Shown here: in pieces, positions 18,801-29,845 of the stretch | How the letters are laid out: each line of letters starts with the position of its first letter | Position numbering within the stretch: position 1 is the first letter of the stretch | DNA from: Neovahlkampfia damariscottae | Lineage: Eukaryota > Heterolobosea > Selenaionea > Neovahlkampfiida > Neovahlkampfiidae | NCBI GenBank assembly: GCA_016618085.1 | Contig: JABLTG010000008.1 | Location: forward strand, 124,001 to 188,000 | DNA: 64,000 bases | Direction: 5' to 3' | Position numbers and translations under genes: made by a program | The notes under the pieces: model-generated | The model's input: the letters and a program-made list of their open reading frames with translations, nothing else | Database searches by the model: none | Told to the model about the DNA's origin: nothing

Positions 18801-21800
18801 ACTTTTGTGAAAGTCAATGAAAAGATTGATTTTGTGAATCCATAAACACCAATATAATAAGTTTTTCTTGGAGCAAAGTTTGTTGTTGTATTTGAAATAT
18901 GAATTAAATCTAAACCTGGATTCTCACTTGACCATTGATGTTTTGAATAAGATGGTCTTTCATCAATATGACTGACAAAAAGATCTGGATCACCAACAGT
19001 TGGTGAAACTGAAATAGTGAATGAAGAATCATCATCCAAGTAAAAGTTGAAATAAGTCCATTTTGAATTTTCGACTTCAGCAAGTTGAGGAACACCATCA
19101 TGTAAAATTGTTGATGTAGTTTTTGAATGATACATAACAATTGAATAGATTGTGTCTGTATATCCACTTACTCCAACATAATATGGACCATTTCCCCTTT
19201 GGTTTGATTTATCAATTGTGATCATTTTTGGTCCAGTGTAAGTTGCATTGTAAATTGCATTATCTCTGGTTGCTGGATATTCTAAACTGACCCATAACTC
19301 AGGTTCACCACCATAAGGTGTAACAGCAATTACAGCTTTATCACTATCAGGAAGAGTAAGTGAATCAATAACAAATTGAGTTGTGTGAGTGATATTTGAT
19401 CTTGCTTGAATTGGTTGACCAGCATTGAGTGAATTTGCTCCTGTAACTTCAACTTTAATTGGTTTATATGCATTTCTGACTCCATATCTGTCCATTGCTA
19501 CAACATTGATCCAATATTTGCTGTGACTTTCAACTGGAATGTTCATATAAAGATTTGGTGAAGGTGTTGATTGAAAAGCAAAATCACCAAAATCAGCATT
19601 ATTGAAGTCCCACATTGAACAAACAGTTTCCATATTGACTTTTTCATCAAATGATGCAACTTTTTTGTAGAATGCAGCATAAATAATTGGATATTGTGCT
19701 TCATCATAAACAATACCAGGAACTGAAATTCTGAATCGATTTTGTTGAGCAATACCCATTGGAATAATTGTTTTACTTCTTGGTGTTGGTCTGATATCAT
19801 CAACAGTTGTAGCATACAATGAAACAACTCTAGGATTTGGTTTTTGATCTGTACCAACATAAAAGTTTCGAATAAGTTGACTAACACTGTTATTGTTCAT
19901 TGTTTGAGTATATTGTCCTTCTAATGTACTAACCATTTCAGCATTTCCAGCATTTGGTCTTCTTCTTCTAGTTGACATGTATAATTGTGGTGGAGGTTCT
20001 GTATTACATGATTCCATTACAACTTTGAATTTTGAACTTTGAGGTGGTCTAAAAACTAAATAATAACCAATTTCATTTGCTGTTAAATCTCTAACTTGTG
20101 GTTGATCTTGTGTAACAAACATTGGTTGTCCTGGAATATGGAAATTTACTCTCATTCTCATTTTAGAACGTCCATTATACACAACGTTGAAATAAATTGA
20201 TTTGCTTCTTTCCATTTTTGCTGCATCAAGGAGCATGTGAGCATTTCTATTATTTAAATTTAATTTCCATGTGTATCCAGCTTCTTCTGAAGGGAATCTT
20301 ACTGTTTGCGAAGCGTAAATAGTGACAGTTGGATTGAACCAATTTACATTCGCAAAGTTGACGTTAAGATAATAATCAATTTTTTGAATGATGTCATTTC
20401 CACCAGCAACTCTGAAGAAATTAGATCCTCTTGTCATTTCAATCAATTTTGGTTGATTAATTGTCAAAGCTGCTTCATATGGTCCTACTGCTGCATGAAT
20501 GAAATATTCAGAATCAATTTGACCATAAACACCAAATGTGAATGTACCAGGTTTAAATCCAGGTGCAGATCTATTGAAATAAAGTGTATTACCTGGCCAA
20601 CCTCTGTCTCTGTATTTGTAACTGATATTTGTTGGTTTAGTTTCATTGTCCCAAACATATAAAGCAGTATCTCCAGAAATTAATGTTACACCAACATTTG
20701 AATCTGAGCCTCTATCTCCTCCTCTAATATTTGCATGGTAATATTTCATTTCTCCTTTTCTTACATATCCATAAGTACCTTCTCCGTTTGTATTTAAATT
20801 TTCATATTCAATTGAAGCTGAAAGTTGATATGGTAAACGTCTTCCTTGTCCTCCAACAAATCTTGCACCATAAACAGCAATATAATAAGTTCCAGGTGTA
20901 GCATCAATGTTAATATGATCATCACCATATCTATTTGAAAACCAATCATAATTTGTTCTTGAAGGTTTTGGAAATTGCTTTGAAACAAATAAATCAGAGT
21001 CAGCAAGAGTAGTTCCATTTCTATACATTGTTTTAAGGTTAATACTTAAAACTCCTGTTCTATCAGTGACATATTTATAATATCTGTATCCATAAAGGTC
21101 TACTTGCCCAGGAACAATTTGTCCATCTCTAATGGTAACAGTTGCTGAAAATGTTATAAAAAAAAAAAACTAACTATTTGAATGTGATGCTGAAAGACTG
21201 AAATAACTTGTTCCGTACATACCATAAACAGCAACATAAAATGACTCTTCACCACCAGGTTTTCTATTTGGATCTTTTGTGTCCATAACAATTTCATTTC
21301 CTCTATAAGTTGATGAATTTGTTGCCCATGTGTAATTTGAAGGTGATGGTTCAAAACCATATCCAACATAAACACCTATTCTACCAACATAAACATGAGT
21401 TGTCATGAGAATATCATGATCAGGTGAATTTACTCTATAAACAAAATATTTAACTTTTTGACGTTCAACTGAATATAAATGTGTTTCTCCTTCTTTTAAG
21501 TTTGTGTAGACTAAAAATGTAAATTTAAAAAAAAAAAAAAATACCATGTCCTTGTGTTGCAACAACTGAGTATTCAGCTGGAGTTTCAGCTTTAACTGAA
21601 AGGTAATAGATATCTTCAGCAACTACATTTTGATAATCAATTTTTGTTGAAGCACCAAAACGAGCACCAACTTTATCATTTTCTTCTGAAGTTGGACGTC
21701 TGTTTGTTTTACTTGAATAAATTTGAATTGAACCAGTTTTAGCAAAAGCAGCAAAAGTTAATTGTTCTCCTGCAGGTGTTGTTCTTGGTACTTTATATGT

Positions 21801-23017
21801 AAAGAAATTATATCTTCCAGCTTCTGTCATTTTTCCAGTTGCTGATTTTCCAGGTGATAAAAGAAGTTGACCACCATCATGTTTAACTGTTATTTTAAAA
21901 GTAACACTTAAAAATCCATAAACTGCGATATAATACCAACTTGGTGTTTTGAAGTTTGGATCTGTTTTTGGAATGACAATTGTATCGTCTCCATAATTAA
22001 TACCTTTCCACTCATGATTTTCTGAAGATGGTTTTTCATGTACTGTTGAAACAAAAATATCAGGGTCTCCACTATTTCTAAGCTTATTCACTGTAATTTC
22101 AAGTCCTGTATTATCTAAAAGTCTAAATTTGAAATATTTATAAGTTCTTGAAGCTACATCTTCAACAATTGGAACAAATTCAGCAATTCTAGCAACAGCT
22201 AAAAAAAATATAAAAACAAAAAAAAAAAAATTACTGTTATAGCCTGTTGATAATATGTTGTATTTTGCGTGGCCAAAACTTGTGATACCAATATAATATT
22301 TACCAACAACTGCATTTTCAATGATTAAAATATCAGTTCCGATGTCATAATGAGCCCAAGTATGATTTGTCCAACTTGGTCGATTTGTAATCATGGAAAC
22401 AAAAATATCAGGATCTCCTTGAATTGCAGTTAATGATATTGTTAATCTTCCTGCTTCTTTAAGCTCATATTCATAATATTGATAAGTATAAGCATTTACG
22501 TCATTGAGTTGAGGGTGTCCGTCTGTAAGTTGAACATGGTCTAAAAAAAAGGTGATTTTTAAAAATAAAAAGTTAAAATGTACCATCTGTTATATGAGCC
22601 AAAATTGTAAAACTTGAGTTTGTATATGCTCTTACACCAATACTTTTTTGATTTTGTTTTAAAAAAAAATAAAACTTACTAATAAGGTCCTTTTGGTTTA
22701 AAGTTAGGTGCAGTTGAATTAATTTGAATTAAAGTTCCTCCAACTCTTGTGTCTTTCCACATGTGATTTTCTGCGGTTGGAGTTTCGGTTGTATGTGAAA
22801 TGTAAAGATCTGAATCACCAGTGAAAGGTGTAACAGTAAAAATTACATTCTTTTCAGCTGGTAAAGGATCTGGAATTTCAAGTAATTTGAAATAAACGTA
22901 ACCGTTATTTGAAACTTCTGCTTCTGCTGGTTTTCCAAGCGTCAAATCAACAGTTTTTGAATATATTTGTTGAAACAACACTAGAAATACCACACATAAA
23001 ATATATGAGATTTTCAT
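15806..23017 (-). CDS. Giant type I membrane protein with tandem PPC-like repeats
   Basis: Six exons (22680-23017, 22584-22642, 22235-22540, 21545-22198, 21175-21510, 15806-21144) give 2343 residues. The five introns, 30-43 nt, all lie in the first third. It has a signal peptide (ISYILCVVFLVLFQQIYS), then about 17-20 repeats of roughly 110 residues. The best-preserved unit reads GDPDIFVS ... P ... W ... G ... YYIGVYG. This is the bacterial pre-peptidase C-terminal (PPC) type beta-sandwich. Near the C terminus is one transmembrane helix (SILILLVIIGIILYLIIGVI) and a 60-residue cytosolic tail with acidic end. It is probably a surface adhesin or prey/matrix-binding protein; that role is inference. 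Repeat count is approximate because several units are diverged. Confidence 0.85.
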
Positions 23018-23222
23018 GTTTGAACTTTGTTTGTTTGGAAGTTTCTGGTGAACCAATCAAAATGTTTCCAATTAAATATTTTTGAAGTGGAGTTTTTTAA
23101 ACCAATCATTATGGGTTTTGCTTTTGGAATCTTTGAATTTTCGAAGCAGCAAAACCTTTTTCTGAAAACAAATTATCCATTTTGTTGTGTACTTTTTTCA
23201 CCAATGAAATCATTCTGAAAAA

Positions 23223-23489
23223 ATGAAAATTTTTCACAAACTGTTCAAGTCATTCAGAAGACACAATTACACAAGATCAAATATGTCAGGAGATGGAAGA
23301 ACAGTATACTATCAAACAGTTAAACAATATTCAAATGGCATTGGATGGACCAGTCTGGCATTAATAAATGCTGGATTAGCAGAAGGAAAAGACCGAGGAA
23401 AATTATCATGGTTCTTTTTATCATTATTTTTAGGACCATTTGCAACAGCTTTTATTGTATTCTTTCCGAGACCTGAAATAAAAATTTAA
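23223..23489 (+). CDS. Small membrane protein, 88 aa
   Basis: A single exon. The start is placed at the ATG about 20 bp after CCAATGA; a second in-frame ATG at 23283 would give a 68-residue form beginning MSGDGRTVYYQ. The basic N terminus (FHKLFKSFRRHNYTRS) could be a targeting or topology signal. The C-terminal half (WFFLSLFLGPFATAFIVFFP) is a membrane helix preceded by GKDRGKLS. It resembles short membrane proteins of bacteria in pattern only. Its promoter region is shared with the divergent PPC-repeat gene. Confidence 0.6.
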   Translation: MKIFHKLFKSFRRHNYTRSNMSGDGRTVYYQTVKQYSNGIGWTSLALINAGLAEGKDRGKLSWFFLSLFLGPFATAFIVFFPRPEIKI

Positions 23490-23531
23490 AAACAAATAAA
23501 AAACTTTTGATTGGTCAAAACTTCATTTCCA

Positions 23532-23903
23532 ATGAGCTCAAACACAAAACTATTAGATTTATGTACAAAATATGGAATTGAATATTCAAGAAACAATATA
23601 CTATCAATGTATAGAAAAATTTTGAAAGAAGGAAGAAAACTACAAACAGAAGGAAGAAGAAAATTTGTTGAATTTAAAACAATGGACTCTTTCAGAGAAT
23701 ATAAAGATGAAACAGATCCTGAAATTATTGTTAGACAGATTAGAGTTGCTCTATATCAAATAGATACTATAAAAGTTCAAAAAGAAAATTTGAAACATTT
23801 TTTTGAAGATGACAGAAAAATGAAAAATGAAAAAACTGAAGAAGAAATTTTAAATGAAAGAACAACTGCTTATCAAAAAAGTCTGGAGAAAACATGGGAC
23901 TAA
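23532..23903 (+). CDS. LYR-motif protein (mitochondrial, LYRM-like)
   Basis: A single exon of 123 residues. The pattern ILSMYRKILKEGRKL with a following basic stretch, the Phe of FVEFKTMDSFREY, and the helix DPEIIVRQIRVALYQIDTIK matches the three-helix Complex1_LYR fold, with MYR in place of LYR. LYR proteins bind acyl carrier protein and assist Fe-S delivery or respiratory complex assembly in mitochondria (family knowledge). The exact paralogue cannot be named. The C-terminal 40 residues are a Lys/Glu-rich helix. ATTGGTC lies about 20 bp before the ATG, which supports this start. Confidence 0.75.
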   Translation: MSSNTKLLDLCTKYGIEYSRNNILSMYRKILKEGRKLQTEGRRKFVEFKTMDSFREYKDETDPEIIVRQIRVALYQIDTIKVQKENLKHFFEDDRKMKNEKTEEEILNERTTAYQKSLEKTWD

Positions 23904-24115
23904 ATGTTTAATTCCAATAGATTGAAAAATAAACACTCAGTTTCTTTTCTTTGACTTTTGTTTACTTTTTCATAAATCAACATTGAATGAGAAAAGTTTT
24001 CCATTGCACCGAAAAATCATTAATTCCAAACTTCAGAATGGAGCATTAATTTTTAAGTAGGATTCATTGATGTGGTTCATCTTTTTTAGAATTTTATTAA
24101 TTTTGATTTGAAACA

Positions 24116-24333
24116 GAACTTGTCAGAAGGCATCGCCACCCGAGGAAATCTCTAAAACAAGAAGTCCCTGCGATCATCAACGACGAGAATCATGAGATTT
24201 ACAAATGAAACATGTCATAATTCACGCTCAAAGTAGGATGCTTAATTCATCTTCCAAGCATTTATAGATGTAAAGATCTATATGTCTGTTATATATAATC
24301 CTATAGAATATGATCTTGTAGGAGTATAGTCTT
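24116..24333 (-). ncRNA. U3 small nucleolar RNA
   Basis: On the minus strand the sequence opens at about 24333 with AAGACTATAC and continues to GATCATATTCTATAG. This matches the conserved 5' domain of U3 (box A'/A region, which pairs with pre-rRNA). Downstream come a box B-like TTGAGCGTGAA (24221-24229), a box C GTTGATGATCG (24171-24181) and a box D TCTGA (24123-24127). Order and spacing are those of U3, and the length of about 215 nt is usual. U3 guides early cleavages of 18S precursor rRNA in the nucleolus. The 3' end is set just after box D and may be off by several bases. No T run follows, which argues against a Pol III terminator at this end. Confidence 0.9.
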
Positions 24334-24579
24334 AAGAAATCAAATGTAAATGAGATTGATTTATCAACTTACTTTTCTTGTCTTCCAAAAAAAAAAATTT
24401 GGTCAAAGGATGCAGAAAAAAATTGAATAAATAAATATATTCCACCAATTAAATTATACACATCATCATTTGAAAAATATTCGGATTCAATACTTCTTGT
24501 TCAAAATCAATGGGAATGGAGTTTTTTTAATGGTTTTGTTTTTCACAGAATTGATTGGTCAAAATCAACTCGGTGAAAA

Positions 24580-25323
24580 ATGACTTCGATTTTAATTTTT
24601 GGTTTAGCTGTTTCTACTATACCTTTATTACTTAAAAAAACAAAAAAAATATTAATCATTGGTGACGTTCATGGATGCCTTGATGAATTCAAAGAATTAA
24701 TTGAAAAAGCAGAAAAAACAGAACAAATTGAAGAAATTTATCAAGTCGGAGATTTAGTAAACAAAGGTCCGAAATCATTAGAAGTCATAGATTATGTTAT
24801 GAAAAAAAATATAAAATGCATCATTGGAAATCATGATGATTTGGCAATTTCAGCATTTGAAAAGAAGCTTGATTACTCTTTAGATTGGACTGAAAAAATG
24901 ACAGAGTCACAATATAACTATTTAAAAAGTTTACCTTTATTTAGAAAAATTCCAGAATATAATTTACTTTTAGTCCATGCAGGTAAAAAAAAAAAAAGAA
25001 TTTCATGTTAATTTTTAGGTGTTGAAGAAACTAAGAGTATTGAAGAACAGTCAAAAAAAAATTTAATTTCAATGAGAGATGTAAAAGAAAATGGTGAAGC
25101 AACTTCTGTAAGAGGAGAAGGAGAAGCATGGGCTTCAAAATATAAAGGATCTTTAGGTTTTGTAATTTTTGGTCATGATGCTGTTAGAGAATTACAAATT
25201 GAACCTTTTGCAATTGGATTAGATACAGGATGTCTTTATGGAAAAAAATTAACTGGAATAATTTATCCAGAGAAAAAAATAATTCAAATACAAGCAAAAA
25301 AAATGTACAAAGAACCAAAATAA
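24580..25323 (+). CDS. ApaH-like phosphatase (ALPH), membrane anchored
   Basis: Two exons (24580-24982, 25019-25323) join to 235 residues; the intron is 36 nt. All metallophosphatase motifs are visible: GDVHGC, GDLVNKGP, GNHDD, LLVHAG and IFGHD. The GDLVNKGP form, rather than GDYVDRG, marks the ApaH/ALPH branch of the PPP superfamily. ApaH cleaves Np4N nucleotides, and the trypanosome relative ALPH1 is an mRNA decapping enzyme (family knowledge). The N terminus has a hydrophobic segment (ILIFGLAVSTIPLLL) that could be an anchor or targeting signal. The substrate is not determined. ATTGGTC lies 26 bp upstream. Confidence 0.88.
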
Positions 25324-25430
25324 ACAAAACTACTGAATACAATTCAACTCGGAGAATTTTTTTTTTTTTTCATAAATTTAACACACAAAATAAAAGAAAC
25401 CTTTTTTTTTTTTTGATAAGAAAAATTTCT

Positions 25431-26574
25431 TTATTCCATTTCAATCCAGTCATAACTGTAATCCATAACAAATCCTTGATTTATGAATAACTCTCGAAAT
25501 AGTTTTCTTAGATAATTATAATCAGGATTTCCTTTGAATTCTAAACTTCTACAGTATTTCAAATATGAACCAAATTCAGGTGGAATTCCTTTGCATAACT
25601 CTTCTATTGAAGTATCAACTTTTTTTGAACAAATTTTTGAATATTTTTCATATTTTGTTTTAGCTTTTAATCCTTGCCATGGTAATTGACCTCCAATAAG
25701 AAAATAAATCAAAACATATCCTAAAGATTCTAAATCATCTCTTCTACTTTGTTCAATTCCCATGTGATTATTAATACTTGCATATCTAGCTGTTCCAGTC
25801 AGTTGTTTATTATCTTTATAAGGTATATGTACATTTAAACTATCTTTATATTTTTTTGATAAACCAAAATCAATCAAATACTAAAATAAAAAATTAAAAA
25901 CTCTTCTTCTTTTTCTTACAACTAAATTTGACTTTGAACCATTTCCCATAAGAAAATTATCAGGTTTGATATCACGATGAATGATACATTTTGAGTGTAA
26001 AAATTCTAATCTTTTGATCATTTGATCAGCAAGCCTTATAAGTTTTGTTTTTTCTTAAAAATAAAAATACACTTACATTAAAACTGTTTTTAAACTGAGT
26101 TTTCGACCACAACGATTCATACAATCTTCTAAACTTGGTCCAAGTAAATCAATTACCATTATACTTTTAAAAGTAGTTTTAATTTTTTTTTTTTTTTTTT
26201 TTTTTACCTGTAATCCTTTTCGACACCAAACCATTTCATTTTTGGAAATCCAATTGCTAATTTGAAAATTAAAGAATAATAGTCTTACGTTTGCTCATAT
26301 TGAGTAATTTAATTAAACGTGCTTCAAAATGAAGTTGTGGGTGTTTCGCTTTTTGACTTTCTAATTTTATAGCTACTTTCTCTTTTGTTTGAATATCATA
26401 ACCTTCATAGATCTCTCCAAAAGCTCCGGAGCCAAGTTTTTTACTTGTCAATATAAATTTGTCTCCTACAACGTATTCTTTCGTTTGAACTTTATTTTCA
26501 TTGTTATTTTTTTTAGCTGATGTACTATTATTCGTTGAAGTATCAGTCACAGATGAATCATCATTCTTTGGCAT
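25431..26574 (-). CDS. Casein kinase 1 family protein kinase
   Basis: Five exons (26289-26574, 26208-26256, 26077-26163, 25920-26034, 25431-25880) give 328 residues. It has [11 protein letters not shown] (glycine loop), VAIKLE (ATP-binding Lys), [11 protein letters not shown] (CK1 signature), [14 protein letters not shown] (catalytic loop), and [37 protein letters not shown] is the CK1-specific activation segment and helix E region. The sequence ends soon after the kinase fold, so it lacks the long regulatory tail of delta/epsilon forms. A 45-residue polar N-terminal extension precedes the kinase. Two CCAAT-type elements lie 55-75 bp upstream. One intron holds a run of more than 20 T on the plus strand. 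Confidence 0.92.
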
Positions 26575-26872
26575 TTTGTCGGTTTCTTATGAACTATGAG
26601 AAAAAGACGTTGACAAAAAAACTCAACAAAAATGATTGGCTGACTGTCACCAATCAATTTATCCTAAACTAAAAAAAAAGTTAAAGTTTGTTTTCACACA
26701 TATTGAATGATCTTTAGGTAAAACAAATGAAATAGAAATCTCTGCTTCAAAAATAAACCGAAATACATCAAAAACAAAAAAAAAATGAACTCCAAATACC
26801 ACAACCCTTTTTCCGCACCTGAAAAGAACATATTTTGATTTACAACTATAAAGTTTAACATAAAACATCATT

Positions 26873-29742
26873 TTATTTTTTTTTCAAAATTCCAATTGCA
26901 TCTGACAAAGAAACACTTTTTTCAATTGAATTTTCAATTTTGTCTTCATAAAAATTATCATCAAATGTTAACTTTTCAACATTTGCTTCATAAATTTTGA
27001 TAATATTAGTGTTCATAAAACTGACTAAATTCTTTTTTGTTGTTGTTTCAATAAAGTCTGAACAACAATATAAAATAAATTTAAGATCCAAAAGAGATGA
27101 GGCTATTTCTAAAGGAGCTACATATTCAGCATTTTCAGTTTGTAAAGTTTCAACTTTTTGAATAAATTCACCACCTGCTTCATAAGCTTGAAAAAAAAAT
27201 AAAATTAATTTTTCGTTTTTTTTTACAGATGATATTCTCCACAACTTTATCTAAAATAGTTGGAAGTATAATTTCTTTATATCTTAATTTATCATAATTT
27301 ACTAAATCTTTTGACAGATTTGCTAAAAATACAATGAACGAAGCAAAAGTTCTTGAAACTTTTAAATCTAAAAATTGATAAGTTCCAAATTTTTGTTTAC
27401 CATTTGAAGAACTTGGTGGAGCTGGATAACCTGATTGATGAAATTGTAACTTTGAAATAATAATTTCAGCTCTAGCAGAACAATAAATAGTCAACAATTT
27501 CTTATCAATTCCAGCTGTAGTTTTACTAAATTTATTTAATTCAGGTAACTCTCTTCTATCAAAAACATCCTAACAAAAAAAAAAAATAAAAATTTTTTTT
27601 TCTTCTACCTTTAATTCCTTTTGTAAAATTGGAATTAATGTTTTATTAATAAAACTTGAGTTTGTAATCAAAGAAAAGAATTGTTTATCATTCATTGAAA
27701 TATTTGTTGAAACTCTGTGTAACTCTAATAAATAATTTTGAACAATTTCTAAAATGTCAGTGATAGCTTTTTGATAAATCTGAAAAAGTTGATTTAAAAA
27801 AAAGATTGAATTTACCATAGTAGAAGCAATAGAATCTAAAATATTGATAAACTCCATTAAGACGTTGAAGAACTCTTTGGCTGTATCTGTGATGAATACA
27901 GTAATAGTTTCATTGGATTTTGTTTTTAATTCAACCATACTTCCATTCCAATTTTCTGATGTAATATTTTGAAATAATTCTGTTGAAAAAATTAATTTTT
28001 TTTTTTTGTTCATCTTTTACTTGTTTGTGCATTGATTTTAAATTGTTCCATTGCACTTTCTAAATCTTTTCTAAAAGCATCTAAAAGAACAAAATTGATA
28101 CTAATTCCATTTTCAGATAACTAATTTTTTGTACTTTTAAAAACAAAATTTGATTTTACTTTTTTGGCGTATGAAAAAACAATATTCAAGGCTCTTGCAA
28201 CAGTTTTGAATTCATTTGAACACATGGAAAATACTTTATCTCTAATATCTTCACAAAATAATTGCACTTCTTGAATAACCCATTTCAAAAATTCTACATT
28301 TTTTAATGAAAAATAAAATTACCAGATGTTTGCTCATCATCAAATAATTGAGTGAACTCAAGACTAAATTTACGTATATTTGTGAAGAATATCCCTGAAA
28401 AATAACTAAAAAAGAAAATGTTAAAAATTTTGTGTTAAAACTTTGCAAAGACTAAAATATTGCCTGTAGAATTGATTTTCTTGATATTTGTTTGAATTTT
28501 ATCACTTTTGACAGATAAATAGATACTACATGCCTTTTCTTTCAAATTTAATTTTTTCAAAGTTGAAATAATAAATTGAACAGTTGAATATGAATTAACG
28601 GGATTTTCAAGTTCCTGAAGCAAAGTCATTGAAAAATTCTCTCTTTCTGAAATGAAATCTCGAACTAAAGAAGGATTATTTTGTTTTAATTTATAAGTTT
28701 CAAGATGATAAGTGGCTAAAGATGTTAAATTCAAAAAAAAAAAAAAACCTTTTTCGAATTGTTCCAGACTCAAATTCCAATCTCTGGATTCAACTGCCGA
28801 TCTAAAATCAATTAAAATATCTTTAAAATTCTCATTTGATTTCTTTGTTTCATTCAATTCAATTCCTTCATGATTATAATCAATCTTGAAACTACCAACA
28901 TATTTGAATTCATCTCTTGAGGAATTGATGTCTGTAACAACTTGTAAACTGTTTTTCATTTCATTCCATAATTTACCAAGTTCAATTAATTCAGTTTCAA
29001 CATTTGAAATTTCTTTTGAAAATGAAAGAAATAAAGGATAATTCTTATTCACATCTCTAATTAACACTTCCGAAAGTACATTTTTGTAATTTTGTAAAAT
29101 AGTTTTATGTTCTTCAAATGAGTCTTTAAGAGCTTCACGTGGAATATTAGATCTAAGTTCTGTATTTGTTCTGTTTTTCTTTCCAAAATTTCGAAGTTTT
29201 TTAAAGAACTTTTTTCCTTCTTCTTCATTTTTTTTATCATCATCCTCGTTTTCATGGTTTCTTTTCAAACCAAATCTATTCATTAATTGACCATTTCCAA
29301 TTCCGATGCCTGATGGACCATGAAATGAATCTCTTTTTCTTTTTTTATCAAAGAAGAATCTACAATCTGTTTTTTTTTTGTTTTAGTGATTCTATTTTAG
29401 TCTTACATTCTTCTGCTGAAAATATTTCTTTGTCAAGTGAAAATGGTAATAATAAATTATGTGCATCCATTTTTTCATTTCCCACATTTTTCATTACTTT
29501 TTGGACAGTCAAAGCTGTTACTATTTCCATTTTTTGTTTTGATTCTTTTGAAATTTTTTCTCCAATTCCTTTTCCTCCTATAATATTTCCTGTTTTTTTT
29601 TTTGTTAATTTTAAGCTTTAAATGAACCTCCTAAATTTACAACATTTCCTCCGAGATTTACAACACCATCTTTGAAATTTCCGACAACATTATCTAATCT
29701 GTTGACTTCATTTTCAAGATTTCTCTCGAATTGTTGAAACAT
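26873..29742 (-). CDS. EXO84: Exocyst complex subunit Exo84 (EXOC8-like)
   Basis: Eleven exons (29628-29742, 29407-29589, 28749-29366, 28442-28715, 28323-28405, 28160-28293, 28021-28120, 27816-27979, 27609-27779, 27227-27569, 26873-27186) join in frame to 832 residues. Residues about 175-225 (FEEHKTILQNYKNVLSEVLI, NYPLFLSFSKEISNVETEL) match the Vps51/Exo84 N-terminal helical motif. The C-terminal part has the cullin-repeat-like helices with FTQLFDD ... EFLKWVIQEVQLFCEDIRDKVF, close to the Exo84 pattern. The exocyst tethers secretory vesicles to the plasma membrane. The start is the ATG at 29742 behind two CCAAT elements; the intron at 29590 uses an unusual GTTCAT donor. Confidence 0.8.
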
Positions 29743-29791
29743 TTTCTTTTTATTTTTCTTTTCCTCCACAACGACTCGTTTTTGGTAACAA

Positions 29792-29819
29792 CCAATAAAA
29801 TTGATATAAAATTGATTGG
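29792..29819. promoter_or_regulatory. Paired CCAAT elements, EXO84/Rab divergent promoter
   Basis: CCAAT at 29792-29796 and ATTGG at 29815-29819 lie in the 103-bp space between the Exo84 start (29742, minus) and the Rab start (29846, plus), each oriented oppositely. Each is about 27-50 bp from a start codon. Confidence 0.5.
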
Positions 29820-29845
29820 TTCAAATTTTAACAAACAACTGAAAC

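Noticed and set aside
20306-20662. Antisense open frame inside the PPC-repeat gene
   Set aside because: Its composition is that of a shadow of a biased codon pattern; many such frames occur inside this gene.
24116-24333. Candidate as U14, U8 or another C/D snoRNA
   Set aside because: The 5' AAGACTATAC block and the order of boxes fit U3 only.
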